Shown piece after piece: positions 39,101-52,574 of a stretch of DNA of 64,000 nucleotides. The translations under genes were made by a program, and so were the position numbers. Each line of letters starts with the position of its first letter. The first letter of the stretch is position 1. The notes below the pieces were generated by a model, which saw only the letters and a program-made list of their open reading frames with translations, did not search any database and was not told where the DNA came from. The DNA lies in the NCBI RefSeq assembly GCF_000220395.1, contig NW_004085885.1, forward strand, positions 186,001 to 250,000, written 5' to 3'. Source of the DNA: Ichthyophthirius multifiliis. Lineage: Eukaryota; Ciliophora; Oligohymenophorea; Hymenostomatida.

Positions 39101-41175
39101 AATTTTTCTAAACTTACATCTATTTTGTTATTAAAAAGTGGATTTTCTTCATGTGTTTCCCTTTTATAATGTATTTTTTTCAATAAAGAAAAAAATATAT
39201 AGATAATATATTTACTATTTATATAATGGGATTTAAGTTTTTTCAGATGAAAATGTTCTTTATCTCTATTATTATAATAACTATTATTACTGTTATTATT
39301 ATAATATTTATTGTTATTATTATTAGGGGATATTTTATTACTGTTTATTTACTAAGTTAGGTTAGCTTTTAAATACAAAGCAGTTTTCTTCTTATTTTTT
39401 TAAATGATAATTTGACATTAAAAGTTTATTCCAATATATAGATTGGTTTCCTGACTATATATTTTCATTTTAAATATTACCTTATTAAGATTATGGTGAT
39501 ATAAACTATTCTAAAACTGTTTATAAATGAGGTTGTTGTTATTTAATTTTTTTAAAAAGACTTTCTTCTTCCATTTATATAGAATTGCCAAAATTAACAT
39601 TTTTATTACATAATTTTAATAAATAAACAAAATAATAAACAAAATTTTAGAATTCATCATTTTCATTTTAAATACTATTATTTTTATTAGATTATTAATA
39701 TTTATTTTCAGCAAGAATAAATCCATTTAAATTCTATTTATTTTTAAATATATTTATAAAATATGTATTTATTTTTTAATAAAAAAAATAATAACAATGC
39801 AATTCCTAAAAACATCAGAAAGTATTTTATGATAAAGATCTTATTCTAAAATATTTTATAAGCAATTCATTATAATTGTAATTAGAGGAGATTATATTTA
39901 AGGGGATATTTTCATTTTAAGTTTTTCACCATCGTTAAAATGTAAAACCGCACTTCCGTCTTTTTTTATAATTAGATATATTTGTTTATATATATAGTAT
40001 ATATTTTACTTTTAAAATTATTAATAGACTTAATTTGTCTGAAGTTTCCGATAATTATTGCAGGTATAGATATATCGAATCTCATAATACATTTCATAAG
40101 TCCATTATGTAATTAAAAAGACCCATTTTTATGAAAACTTATAATCCCTTATTTTAATTTAATTTCATTAGAAAATAAGCATTTAAAATTTGAGTTTTTA
40201 TCATTTTTTCTTCTCAAAACCTATTATTTTTAAAAAAACATATTTTGAGCATTATTATTATTTTATTTTTTTTAAAATAACTTATTTTTAAAAATCTTAA
40301 ATTTAAGGTATCGAAACTTCAGTTTAAAATAAATTAACAGGGAAAAAGTCTAAGACATCATTAATAATAACGAAATTTTTCAAGGCATTAATTTAGAAGT
40401 TCTAGACTGAATCTACATTTTGCATATTTTCACCTTAATTAACAAAAGAAAGAGAATAAAGTTTTAAATAACAACTAGTGTCAAAAATAAGCATTGCGAT
40501 AATGAATTCACCATGATTTCCACTTTTTAAAATTGCACATTTTTGCATCATATTTACTTTTATGCTTTCTTCGAAAAATATTTCACTTACAATATAAGAA
40601 GTATTCATTTCAGGTAAAAAATCACCTTCTGAAAAATGTCCAAGGGAATAAAAAATTCCATTTAAATTTAATTTTGTTGAATCCTTTTCAAAAGCTTCTA
40701 AATTGGCTCTAATTAAATGAATAGCATGTCGTTATTAAATTCTATTATAGCTTATTAATATTGGTAAATCTTTACAAACATAAACTATCTTTTCATATGA
40801 ATCGAGCCATGGTATTATTGAATCGTCACTTCTTTTTAATATTCCTAATACTTTTAACGAACTTGATGGATGATTGTTTATAGTTACATATGAATATAAT
40901 TAATTTTCTTTATTATTGTTGTTTGCGTTATTATTTTAAAATATGTTTTCTTCATACATTGAGTATTTACTTTTATTATAATTCCTGTTTATCAATAATA
41001 TATCTATTTATTTATTTAAAATATTTGTTATATTTTTAAAATTTTTTAAACCATTAAATTTTATCTCTTTTTTTATTTAAAATTAAAATATTAACCCTTC
41101 TGTCATAGGATATACTGCTTATATATCTTGCTCTAAGGGTAAATGAAAGTTTGATCCTCCTTAGGACATTATCAT
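34767..41175 (-). CDS. Anaphase-promoting complex subunit 1 (APC1/TSG24), large scaffold
   Basis: TGA at 34767-34769. The 5' end is uncertain: the ATG at 41175 is usable but the frame stays open upstream to about 41450. The N-terminal part has the APC1 start pattern FHLPLEQDIQAVYPMTEGL and LKVLGILKRSDDSIIPW. The middle (about 36550-37500) is the PC-repeat toroid: SVGILLGIAASRIGKSDD, CLHIPFLLPPSYDVEIPL, ALIGVGLIHKGSSNRLI, EGYSLAAGFSLGLINLGKG. The C-terminal part carries SFNRDDMSIAALLISIYPYF and SDNKYHLQALRHFYVLAVE, then HAVDIDEDKVVNVLVELKY, the strongest APC1 signatures. Introns include 36033-36180. APC1 is the core scaffold of the ubiquitin ligase that triggers anaphase and mitotic exit. A tail of about 100 residues ends at the stop. 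Confidence 0.92.
36033..36180 (-). repeat. APC1 intron with a long (AT)n tract
   Basis: Donor at 36180, acceptor at 36033. Splicing joins LAVEQK to VFHAVDIDEDK exactly as in APC1 from other eukaryotes. About 70 nt of pure alternating AT fill the 5' half. Confidence 0.85.
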
Positions 41176-41479
41176 TATGCCTTTTTCTTATAATTAGCAT
41201 GTACAGTTTGAACGGGAGTTTTTATGTATGCTTTTTTTGTTATTTTATTCATTAAAATTTATCTTATTGTATTTTAAATCTTAAGCTAAGTCATTTATAT
41301 CTGTAAAATAACATTTTACTTTATTATCTGTATCCTTTTTAAATATTTATGTTATTTTTATTATTTTTTATTGATTTTTTTTTTAATATTAAATAAATTG
41401 TTCATATTGTTTTTTATATTTTTAGTAATTTTTGCTTTAAAAAATTAATATAAAAAAGGCCTTTATACATTTTTTCTTG

Positions 41480-42503
41480 AATTATTTTTAAATGGATTGA
41501 GTTTTTTTTTTAAAAAATACAGAAAATTAATATGTATTTTATTTTTATAATATTGATAGATTTATAAAAAAATTACTTATAAACGATTATTATCTTATGT
41601 ATCTTTTTATATTGTATCTGTTGCAAAAGGATTTTTATATATTCGTTATGGTGAAGTTTATATCATATGCTTTTTTGATTTATTTTACTTTTTTAATTAT
41701 ATTAAATAAATATTTCTTTTTCTTTTAATTTTCAAAAAAATAAAATAATTGAATATTTTAATTAAATCGAATTATATAAAAGATGTTATTTTAAAATTAT
41801 AAAATCAAAAAGATTTATAAATATTTATAATTTTAAATGACTTTAATGATAAATAGTTTTCAGAAAAATAAATAATTCTGTTTTTTTAATTATTATAGTA
41901 TTATAATATAATTTTTTGTTAAATAAATTATTTTGTAATGTTTTATTTATATTTATATGATTTAACTGAACGTTTTTATTTTATGAATTAATATTACTAT
42001 TTTTAATTAAAATAGTATATAATAAATTCATAGCTATATATATATATATTTATAATTATATATATATTAGTTTATATTTTATTTTCGTAATAACTTCGTA
42101 TAGCATTTTTTTTTTTATAAAATATTAAATAATTTTTATTTTATTGTGTGTATTTCTTTTAAGTAAATCAATTATAACTTATATAATTTTTAAATTTTGT
42201 TAATAAAGTAAATAAGCATTTTATTAATTAAAAAAAAAAAATTGAATATTTAGAATGCTATAAAATAAATAAAAAAATATAATATTTATATATTAAAAAT
42301 ATATTATTTTTAATATAAATATATGTATATATTTTTTTTTAATGTTTAAATAAATTAAATACTAAAATTATTACAGATCTTTTTATTTTTTTATTTTTTT
42401 AATTCTTAAATATCATTTAAGCAAGAATTAAAAAATAATAAAAAAAAAGTATTAAAAAAAAAAAAAAAAAAAAAAATAAAATACATATAAAAATGATTTT
42501 TTT
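41480..42503. other. Intergenic, about 1 kb upstream of APC1
   Basis: No coding frame recognised. Contains (AT) blocks near 42030-42065 and an uninterrupted A tract near 42450-42476. Presumably the APC1 promoter and the 3' UTR of the next gene. Confidence 0.45.
42450..42476. repeat. Long poly(A) homopolymer
   Basis: About 24 consecutive A residues. No retroelement coding sequence or target-site duplication was seen beside it, so it is probably just a homopolymer expansion near a 3' UTR. Confidence 0.7.
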
Positions 42504-43283
42504 TCATTTAGTTTTTCTTTTTATAATACAATCATTAGAAATTTTTTTATTTGCATGCCATTTTTCAGGTTTATTAATAAAGAAAAGCATAACCTAATTT
42601 TTAAATCTAATATATTAGGTTTTATTTTCAGCATTTCCTTTCAAAATATACCTGATAGCCCTATTTTTAAAGAACCATAAAGCAAATTATTAAAAGGCTA
42701 ATTTGATTTATTTGGCAAGCAAATTATCCTTAGAAGGATACAAAAAAAGTAAATTCCTAAAGTTTTTATGTCCAGAAATAGTGGGGAGAATTTCAGATAA
42801 ATAAGACTTAGATTCAGAATAAAGGTATTCATTATTTTAAAAATAGTTTTATAAAATAATTTATTTATATTCTTCTTACATAAAGCATTTTATGGCTTAT
42901 TTAGCTATATATCGGCAAATATTCTTTTCGTAGTTTTTATTTCTGGTTCTTTAGGAAACATATTATTATTTTTATTGAATTTATTCTGTTTCTGATTATT
43001 AAATAATATCTTGTTGAATGTTTTTTTATTAAACATGTTAGAAACTTTCAAATATTATTAAATTATTACTATTTTCAAAATGTGATTCTGAAAAAAGAGG
43101 AGCATTTTAAAAGAAATCTTCGCATTATTAATTAATAATTTATTAATTATTATTATTATAATTACAATTATAGTCATAATTAGAATTTAAATTAAGGAAA
43201 TCTAAAGAATAGTCTTTTGTTAAAAAAGGTGAATTTTAAGGAAATTACTATTCAGATTCTTCATTATTGATTAAGTTACTCAT
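42504..43283 (-). CDS. Hypothetical protein, single exon
   Basis: Uninterrupted 259-residue frame (TAA/TAG as Gln), ATG at 43283 and TGA at 42504-42506. The first half is Asn/Gln-rich. The second half is a compact, balanced domain: NICRYIAKQAIKCFMQEEYK, YLSEILPTISGHKNFRNLLF, LAFQQFALWFFKNRAIRYIL, FKNQVMLFFINKPEKWH. I do not recognise the family. The helical spacing and aromatic content suggest a folded domain of about 120 residues, perhaps ciliate-specific. No membrane span or signal peptide. Confidence 0.7.
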
Positions 43284-44625
43284 TATATGAGGGGAGGTAA
43301 ATTTATTTTGTTATTAAAGTAAAAATGGGGTTATTTCAGAAAAATTTTGTTGTTTTTAAACACCAAATAAATTAGTGTGAGTTTTTTTGTGTTTGAGAAA
43401 ACTGTTGTTTTTTTGAGATTTTAGTGGATAATAGGTTTATTTCTATTTTTTCTCTATTTAATTTTAATTTTAAAAAGGAAGGTGAAAATTCTTTGGTTTA
43501 ATTCTTCTTTTTATTTTTTTTTAATAGCTTTGTTATTAGTATTTTTTTTTTTCAAAGGTTTGTTTTTTTTTTTTAATTTTTTGAAAAAAAATTTTAACTT
43601 TATATTAAATTTATTATAATTTTCTTATTATGTTTTAAATACACTTTTTTGATTAAAATCTCTTTTTATTTTTTTTTTATTAATAATTATTGTGTTTAAT
43701 TTTTTTTTTTAAAAAAAAAAAAAATCCTCATTACTTTTTGTTAATCTTTCTACTTCTCAAATTATCTATTACATAATCTAATAAATTTTGTTTCTATATT
43801 CTTTTACATATTGAATTAATATAAAAAAATAAAAAATGATATTTGTTTATTTATTAATAAATAAATAAATATAAAAATAAATTTTAATAATTATTATATC
43901 GATATATTTTATATTAAAAAAAATTATTTTAATTTAAATTTTATTTTTTTATTTTATAAGTTTATTTGAAATACAGAACAAAAAATGCAAAAATTATAAC
44001 AATAAAAAAAGAATTAAATTAATAAATCTATAATTTAAATGTATTACTGTAAGAAGTAAAAATTATCAGCATATAATTTATAAAAAAAAAAATTATATAT
44101 AGCTATAATATATTAATTCCATAGTTAAAATTATATATATTATAAATATATTATTATGGAAAAAATTAAAAAAATATATTGAAAATATATAAAATGATTT
44201 ATCTCAGAAAAATTTATATTTAAAAGTATATAAAGATATAAATGTATAAATAAAATATTTATTTAATAATATAAAATTTTCTAATATTGTAATATATTAA
44301 AAAAAAAATATAAATAAAAATAAATTAATATATATATATAAATATATATAATTTTATATATATATTTTTTATAAAAAAAACTTTTTTTAAGTAAATTATG
44401 TTGTTTAATCTTTATTACATATATTTTTAAAATATTTAATTATTATTAAATTAAAATTAATATATATAATTTTTATATTAATTTTTAAAATATAAATTTT
44501 TATTTTAATAAAAAAATATTTTAATATTTATATAAATTAAATTTTCATTATATAGTTATATAAATATATAATTATATAATTTAATTTTTCATTAATTATA
44601 AATAGAAATTTAATTTTATCATCTA
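43284..44625. other. Intergenic, about 1.3 kb
   Basis: Largest gene-free stretch of the window. Contains T-rich and A-rich strand blocks (T-rich about 43400-43690, A/T-rich after) and several (AT)n tracts around 44070-44360. No coding or RNA gene recognised on either strand. Confidence 0.5.
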
Positions 44626-45336
44626 TCATGCTAACATTGCTAATTAATCATCAATATTATCATTTTGTTATTTATTTTATATATTTTATTAATTTTCTTA
44701 AACTTTATTATTATTTACATTAGCTTTAGGTATATTTTCTACTTAGAATTTAATTAACTCAGCTTCCATTTAATTAATATCATTTTAAATTTCTTAATCT
44801 CCTTCATCTCCTACATATTATTAATAAAGCTCATTAAACTTTTAGTTATTTATTTCTAATTCTTTTAAATTTTCTCCAGCTTCCTAAATTGCATCAATAT
44901 CAATAGATTTATTAATATCTTTCATTAATTAGCTTGCATTTTTAAGAGTTTCAGCAAATTATTTTTAGTCAAAAGTTTATTTTAATTACATAATTGTTTT
45001 ATTAATAATATGATCTTACTAAAGTATATTATCTAAATAATTATCGTAAAGTTTTTTTCTTTATAGTGCATATTTAGCTCTTATTTATTATTTTTATTTT
45101 AAAAATTCTTTAGCTTATTCTTATGCTTGTTACATATTTTGCTCTATTTATTTTTGACGTTCGAACAAATTATCTTTTACTTTTTTTAAATCTATTACTG
45201 CACGATCTTCTTCGGACATTTAATCCATTTTTTTGTATGTAACCACCTCCTTATTAAATTATTAGCTTTTCTATTTTTATTCTTGTTGTGAAACCTGATG
45301 TTCTGAAGCAAAACAATTAGATAATAAACTTCCCAT
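44626..45336 (-). CDS. ESCRT-III subunit, CHMP6/Vps20 family (Snf7 domain)
   Basis: Intronless, 236 residues; ATG at 45336, TGA at 44626-44628. It begins MGSLLSNC, an N-myristoylation signal (Gly2, Ser6) characteristic of CHMP6/Vps20. Next is MSEEDRAVIDLKKVKDNL and RQKQIEQNMQQAQEQAKEFL, the Snf7 first hairpin. Then come QRKKLYDNYLDNIL, TFDQKQFAETLKNASQLMKD and IDIDAIQEAGENLKELE, corresponding to helices 3-5. The C-terminus has EGDQEIQNDINQMEAELI and ends IDDQLAMLA, close to the acidic autoinhibitory and MIM-like end of the family. It would link ESCRT-II to Snf7/CHMP4 polymers on endosomes. Length is a little over the usual 200 because of a Gln-rich insert before the last residues. Confidence 0.92.
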
Positions 45337-45664
45337 TATTTTTTTAATAAATTTTATATATATTGGTTCTTATTTATTTTTTTCAATAAAATTTTTTTAT
45401 TGAAAGTAATTTTTATATGAAAAATAAAAATAAATATTATTATGTTTATTTTATTTAATATTTTTACCTTTAAATTTATTTTTAGCAAATATCTTTGCAT
45501 ATAGTTATATTAATATATAATAATAAATATATTAGTTTTAAAAGAATATATTTATTAATACATAAAATATTATTAATAAATTAATATAATATCAATTAAT
45601 TTAAAATTATTTTTCAAAAAAAATATTAAAATTATAATAATAAATAAAAAAATTATTATATAAA
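45337..45664. other. Divergent promoter region
   Basis: 328 bp between the CHMP6 start (minus) and the RCC1-protein start (plus). AT-rich; no element recognised. Confidence 0.45.
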
Positions 45665-47901
45665 ATGAAAAAAACATAATAAATATAAAATTAATCATTT
45701 AGTAGTGATTCAGAAGATGAAGATCCTAGATTAGCTTATAAAAAGGCATTAAATTCTTAACAAAATATATAAAAAATACCTTAATAAGCTGAACTTGTTT
45801 CAAAAACAATGACAAAAAATATGTTTGAATAAAGAGGACGTAAAACATAAAAATTATAAACTACTTATTTCATTTTTTTATAAAAAAAAGTTGAGTTTAC
45901 TGAAGATGATTTTTAAAAGATGACATCTCATTCATAAAAAAATATCTAAAAAAAGCCTGTAAATAAAATAAAAAAATGAATATATAATAAAATTATTAAT
46001 ATTATATTCTAATTTAAAAAAATAATAAAAATAAAATACATAATAACGAAAAAAATTAATAATAAATAATCATATAAAAAAATAAAGGGCGGATATATAG
46101 CTGGAGGTGCAGAAGCCAATATAGAAGAATTAAAAAAAGAATTATAATCTTGTATATAAAAAAAAGATATAAAAACCGTATCAATAGTGTTATCTTATAT
46201 ATTAGAAAAAAATCTTAACCAAACAGAAAAATTTTAATATTCAATAATGAGACTTTAATATTTATTAGAACTTAATTAATACTAAGACTGTGCTTTAAGT
46301 TGCGAGAAATATCTAAATGAACTTTCTTAGAGTTAAAAAGATAAATAAACATAATAATATGAAATTAATATACGTTTATTATTATCAAAAGTAAGAAAAT
46401 TAAAAAATATTAATTTATAAAAAATAGTCCAAATCAAATTTAGGTGAAATATGGAGTGGATATTTAGAATATCTTCGAGCAGAAGGATTTTGTTAGTAGT
46501 TAATTTAATAAAAGTAATAATAAATAAATAAAGGAAAAGGAAAAATTAGTGAAAACGATATAAATTGGAACGAAACTGATAATGATTTACTTCTTAAAGA
46601 ATTATAGAATACAGAATTGCATTTTAAAGCAAAGTTAAATTAAGATAAAAATGCTATTAATTTCACCTTTTCTAATGGATTTTCGAATACTGGGTGCTTA
46701 GGTTTAGAATAAATTACTTAGTGTAAAATATTACCGATTCCTTAATTTAAAAACAGATAAGTTTTAAGTATTGCGTGCGGAGATCATCATACTATAGTAC
46801 TTGTGAAAGCTTTTTCTTTGTAGCATTTATATTAACCAAATTATTAGTAAGTTTCTCCTAATTTTGATTCTTGTTGTGAAGTTTTCGGTTGGGGATAAAA
46901 TACATGTGGATAAATTACAGGTGATTCTAATTACAATACGTATATGATTTTTTTGTTTTTATTTTTATATATATATTTTTTTTTAAGAATTATTGATAAA
47001 CCACTTCTTATTGCAGAATTTAGTGGGAAATAAATTTGCTGTGTAGGCGCTTATAAAGCAAGTAGTATTGCAGTGGATATAAATGGAAATGTTTATGAAT
47101 GGGGGAAATATAAATATAATTAAATTGATAATTCAAATATTGAGATGACTTTCGTTTTAAAAAAAAACATTATTAGTGTTTTTAAGGGAAATAGTTTCTA
47201 TGTGGCTTAGGATAATAAAAATTAAGGTATTCTTATAATTTAGATTAAATTTATAATATAATTGTATAAATATATAAAAAAGCTTATTTGTGGGGGAATT
47301 TAAAAAATATATAAGTGAAAAAAGATAAATACGATTAAATAAATATTGATAAGATTTAAAGTATTTCGGCTGGAAGTGATCATATTATTGTTTCAGATTT
47401 GGAAGGCAATGTATTTTTTTTTGTATTAATAAGAATTAATATTTTCTATTTAGGTATTTGGAATGGGTGATAATTCAAAAGGTTAACTTTCTTTAAGTTA
47501 AAATGTATAGTTTTCTAAATAATTCTAATAATTAAATTAGTTAAAAGGATATAATATTTAAAAAGTATAAGCTTATTAAAATTTATCAATGTTCATATCT
47601 AAGTAAGGAGAATTATTATATACAGGTGAATATTAAAGTGGAAGTAAAAAAAAAAATATATAAAATAAAAATAAAAAAAAATAAAAGAAATTACTGAATT
47701 TATAAAGGAAGCAGAATTCTAAGAAGAAAATTTAAAAATTGTAAATATTTCTAATGCTGAAAATATTATTTGTGCAATAACTTAAAATGGATAAACATAT
47801 GTATGGGAAACTGATATTTCAGTAAAATTTAAAAAACATAAAGATATAAATACTTAATCATTTAGAGGAATTAAAATGGGATAGTAATAAATATATTTAT
47901 A

Positions 47902-47949
<48 letters not shown>

Positions 47950-49000
47950 AAAATTATATAATGTATATATTTATTATATAAATATTAAATAGAGGATTTT
48001 CTATATTTACTAAAAGTCTTCCTAATGTAAACATTTGTTCTGTCGAATTAAAAAATAATACAAAATTAGAAACATATTCCCCTATTAATATACATATTTA
48101 ACTTCGTGATTATAATGGACCTTGGGGATTAAAAGTTATTTAAATTATAAAAATTTAAAATAAAAAAATTAATTATTTAAATAAAGCCTTTTTATCCAAT
48201 AAGATTTTAATTAATGCTAACAGATAATAATAATATTAGTAAATAGAATTAAGAGAAAATTGCTTAATAATTTAGTCAATTAACTTAATCAAAATATAAT
48301 CAAGATAAAGTTTATATAGATGAAATTAATGGAGATAATCTTTTATAATTTTCAATTAAATAGAATTAAAATGATTTATCGATATATGAATTATAAATAT
48401 AATGTGAAAATTCAGGAAAATATTTCCTTTCAATACTTCTAAATGAAGAACTTTTACCTAATATGCCTATTGTGTTAAATATTTTAACTTCAGCTTAAGA
48501 AAAAAATAATAAAGAAGTACAAGCTTAAGATGAATAGAAGAAAATTAATGAATAATTAGAAAAATAAAAAAAGATGAAGAAAGAAAATAAAGAATTGAAT
48601 AATTATTATAGGAAGAACTTAGAAATAAAGAATAATCTGAAAAAAAAAAAAAAGAAACAGATGAAAGGGCTTAAGAAGCTTATTAAAAATATTTGAAAGA
48701 TTAATAAGATAAAAAAGCTAAAGAAGATGAAGAAAGAAAAAGAAGAACGGAAATATAAACAGGTGGAGGATTTAATTTAGATAAACTTTAGTAAATTTAA
48801 TAATAATAGGAAGTTTAGAAATATACATAGAAAAAAAATAGTTTATAGTTGTAAAAATAAAATAGCAAGGATAGTCAATAAAATTTACTGAATTAATATA
48901 ATAAAATCCTATCATATAAAAATAAATTTAATAAGGATAACAGTAAATTAAAAGACCTAATATTACTAAACCAGGTACAGGAGTTGCTTAGAAAAAATGA
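45665..49000 (+). CDS. RCC1-repeat protein with filamin-like domain and C-terminal coiled coil
   Basis: ATG at 45665, TGA at 48998-49000, with at least seven short introns. The N-terminal helical part (SCIQKKDIKTVSIVLSYILE, then YLLELNQYQDCALSCEKYLN) looks like TPR-type hairpins. RCC1-type blades follow: IACGDHHTIVLVKAF, CEVFGWGQNTCGQITGDS, AVDINGNVYEWGKYKYNQ, ISAGSDHIIVSDLEGNVF, VFGMGDNSKGQLSLSQ and YVWETD. Next is FTKSLPNVNICSVELKN and VQLRDYNGPWGLK-like sequence with YELQIQCENSGKYFLSILLN, similar to a filamin/ABP280 repeat. A Glu/Lys coiled coil ends the protein, with a final RPNITKPGTG. RCC1 propellers act as Ran exchange factors or scaffolds. With a filamin-like repeat and coil, a cytoskeletal or ciliary scaffold seems likelier; that is inference. 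Confidence 0.75.
47885..47995 (+). repeat. Intron with (AT)n tract in the RCC1 gene
   Basis: An alternating AT stretch separates FRGIKMG from RGFSIFTKSLP. It ends with TAG before the exon and is consistent with an intron. Confidence 0.6.
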
Positions 49001-49027
49001 CTGGATTTTGTTTATTTTTAAATATAG

Positions 49028-49074
<47 letters not shown>

Positions 49075-49470
49075 TATCTATTTATTTATTTAATTTTGTT
49101 TTTTTTGTTAAATTTTACTCTATTAAATTTATAATATAATTATTATATTTTATTTTATTATCAAAAAATTATATAAATAATTATTAAAATTATAAAATTT
49201 AATTTATTAATTTTTTTTTAAATTTATATATTTATAATATTTTAAATATAATTTGATATTTTTTCATATATGCAAATTATTTAATTTAGTTTTATTTGTA
49301 ATTTTTTAGTTATTTGAATAATTTTATTTATATAATTAAAGTTATTATTTATAAACGTTTTAATTTTAAAGATTAACAAAGAATTATTTAAATATATTTA
49401 TTTGATTTATATTTATTTACTGCCACAAAATTATTTGGATAAAAAGCAAATTAATTAAAAATAAAATAAA
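49001..49470. other. Intergenic with (AT)n tract
   Basis: 470 bp between two plus-strand genes. A pure (AT)n tract of about 40 nt lies at 49030-49071 just after the RCC1 gene stop. Otherwise AT-rich without features. Confidence 0.55.
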
Positions 49471-52021
49471 ATGTTTGAACGTCCAAAAAAAACAAAAAAG
49501 TTAATTTAAAATTTAGATGTACATTTCAAAAAAAAAAATCGATTGTTTTATAAATTTTAATATAAATATACATTATAATTTAAAAAAAGGATGCTATTTA
49601 ATTTTTTAATTTAGAAAAAAAATAAAGAACCAAATCTTAAATTTAAGCCTTATTATAATTAATAAAAAGAGTTCCATTTTTCCATAAATATACAGAATAT
49701 GGATCGGAAAAAGTACAAGAATAATGTTTAATAAATATGACATGTGAAATATTTAATGAAGAATAAGAAATATTTGCTTAAGGTTAAAATTAATATTTTT
49801 TTTTCTTATTTAAAAAAAAAATATATTAGGATCTGTTGGTGATAAATTTTATTTAATAGTAGAAGGAATGGTAGGAGTTTATATATAAATTCGATACGAA
49901 GGTTAAAAAGAAGACATAACTTAATAAAAATGTGTAAAAATATTAGAAAGTGGAGAAAGCTTTGGAGAATTATCATTAATTTATAATTAACCAAGACTAG
50001 CTACAATTCGAACTTTAGAAAAAACTTACTTAGCAGTGCTTTCAAAGTAAAATTTCAAAGAAATATTAAGAGAAAAGGAGAAAACTTAATTATTAAAAGA
50101 AATATCTTATTTCAGTAAATTACCTTTTTTTGAATCTTAGAATTTTTAGTTAATTCGAGATATTTATTTAAATGTGTTTAAGTTAACATTATAAAAAAAT
50201 TAAATAATTTTTTCATAAGGATATTAAAGTGATGCTGTTTATATTGTTAAATCAGGAGAATTTGTTGTAAAAATATATATTATTTTATTTTAAATCATAA
50301 AAATAAGACTTTTTAATTATTTACAAATCAATCTAATGAAAATGATATATTAATTCAAGAAGTTTAAGTATAAAATTTTTTTTATAATAAAAATAATCTA
50401 AAATAAGAATAAAAATAAATGAAAGTATAAAAAAATATGATATAACATAATTAATAATAAAATTATAAAAATAAAAAAAGATTGGCCTTTTAGGTTGTAA
50501 TTAAATGTTCGGAGAAGAAGATATTTTAAATAATACTAACAGAACTTATAGTGTAAAATGCAACTCTTTTTTAGGCGAATTATTAATGATAAAAAGAGAT
50601 TAGTTTTTAAATAAAATCATGATTCACGCATCTACAAATACTTATATAAGAGAAATGAGTTAAAATAAATACAAAGTAATGAAAATGAGAATTAAGAATA
50701 TAGATGGATAATTAAATTAATATTAATAATATATATTTAGAAATAGAAAAAAAAATCAATTACAAAATACAATAGACATTAATTAAAATGTGACATACTT
50801 ATCAAAAAAAACATTAGAAAATTAAAATAAAATATAAGAAAAAATTTAAAGAAAAGCTTAAAAAACAAAATCTTATTTTGATTTTAATCAATAAAAAATT
50901 GAATAACAAAAATCTTCATAAGAATATTCAGATTCTAATCAATAAATATAATCTTTAAGTAGTTTTTCCCCTATAAAAACTACTAGAAGTAGTTATTATT
51001 AGTAAAGAAAAACTAGTTAAATTAATAGATAAAATAATAAAAATTAGACATTCGATAATATAGCAATAAATAAAGTTCCTCGTATTGATTTGGTTTTAGA
51101 AAGCCCTGTCTCTCCGAAATCAGGATTGAACTAATTATCTAAAGTTTAATCTCCAACTTAGGTTTTAATTAATTTAAAGCATGACATTTTCTAATAATAT
51201 AAACGGGATTAAAATTTATTTAATAGAATTTTCGATTCAATTGAAAATCCGAATTTAAAGAAATAAGAGCTTATAAATAAAATTAGGATATTGAAAAAAA
51301 GTAATAAAAATATGAATTATTTGGAATAAAAAAATAATTCCAAAATAAGTCATATATTGTAAGATTTAAATAGAAAAAAATTATTAAAATTAAAAACTAG
51401 AAAAATAGTAATAATGAGTTAAATTTGAAAAAAATATATTTCTTTTCTAATATTAATATTAACGATAAATTTAAAATCAATAGTAATGTTTAAACACCTT
51501 AAATTAAAAATGATAACTTTTAAGATTTTAATGATAGTTAATTTATGAATCCTGATTAATAATAATAAAATAATTAACAAGGAGATTTTATTTAAAATTT
51601 AAAATAATTGTAGTATAATAATGGGAATGATTTAAAATTTGATTTCGTTTCTAATTTAGGTTAGTATAGAAATACTTTTACGGATAATAACTTTAAATAA
51701 AAAAATGTTATTTCCAATAAAGAACAAGATAGTGCTATAATTTGTAAATCGAAAAATTATTCTTTTTATAATAATAATTGTAATTATAAATTAAATAAAA
51801 GGAGAAATACAACAGTCTTAAATAAATGCTCAAGTTCATAAGATTTTTTTAATAAAAGTAATTAATAAAAATAAATATTTATTATTGGAAATAATATTAT
51901 TTAAAATTAATAATTAAATAAATTATAGAATAGTAAACAATTTCAAATTAATTAATAGTTAATTTAAAATTAGATTTAGTAATAATCTAAATTCATATAA
52001 TAATTTTAAAATAAAAAATGA
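49471..52021 (+). CDS. Protein with two cyclic-nucleotide-binding domains and a long Asn/Gln-rich tail
   Basis: ATG at 49471. The N-terminal part leads into CEIFNEEQEIFAQG and, after an intron, GDKFYLIVEGMVGVYIQ and SGESFGELSLIYNQPRLATI. The last matches the phosphate-binding cassette consensus FGE-(L/I)-A-L-x(4)-R-A-A-(T/S), and the Arg is present. A second cassette follows: IIFSQGYQSDAVYIVKSGEF, then MFGEEDILNNTNRTYSVKCN, with FGE present but R-A-A degraded. No kinase or channel segment was seen. From about 50700 the sequence is Lys/Asn/Gln-rich with a Pro-Ser patch (LESPVSPKSG). One frame can stop at TGA near 51427. A neighbouring frame continues the same composition to TGA at 52019-52021, probably reached through an unresolved intron. 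Confidence 0.7.
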
Positions 52022-52574
52022 TTTTTCATTATTATTTTCTAAGAAAAAAACTAAATATTAATTAAAAAAAATGTTTCATAAAATAAAAATATTATGAATT
52101 TATTTTTGAACGAATTTGCTTAAAAATAAAAAATTCTTATATATTTAATAATTAATAACTTAAAAATTTACATATAATAATATTAATTTTATATAATATT
52201 TAAAAATACATTTAGTTTTAATAATTAATATAATTTTATCTTTATATTATGTAATTAATTTATATAATTATTTAATTAATTCAAAGTATATAATATGTAA
52301 AAAAAATATTTTTATTTTGATAAGACTAATTATAAAAATTATATTTTAAAACTAATAATTTAAGTTAGTAAAAATTTAATTATACAATTTTTTTTATTTA
52401 TTATATAATATATGATTTTTTTAAATCAAATTTATTATATCTCTATTTTTGATCTTTAAATGCTTATTAATTTATTATTAGTTTATTTATTTTTTATTAA
52501 TTTTATTTTTTTCTTTATGAACGTATAATATCAAATTATTCAACTAAATATTAATACCACTTTTTTTTATAATA
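52022..52574. other. 3'-3' intergenic region
   Basis: AT-rich DNA between convergent genes. The end of the minus-strand gene is not fixed, so part of this may be its 3' end. Confidence 0.4.

Noticed and set aside
42450-42476. Poly(A) tract as the tail of a retroposed element
   Set aside because: No element body or target duplication beside it, and homopolymers are common in this DNA.
51359-51373. A 15-nt GT...AG intron in the cyclic-nucleotide-binding gene
   Set aside because: Its length is a multiple of three, so it does not solve the frame change there, and every other intron seen is at least 37 nt.
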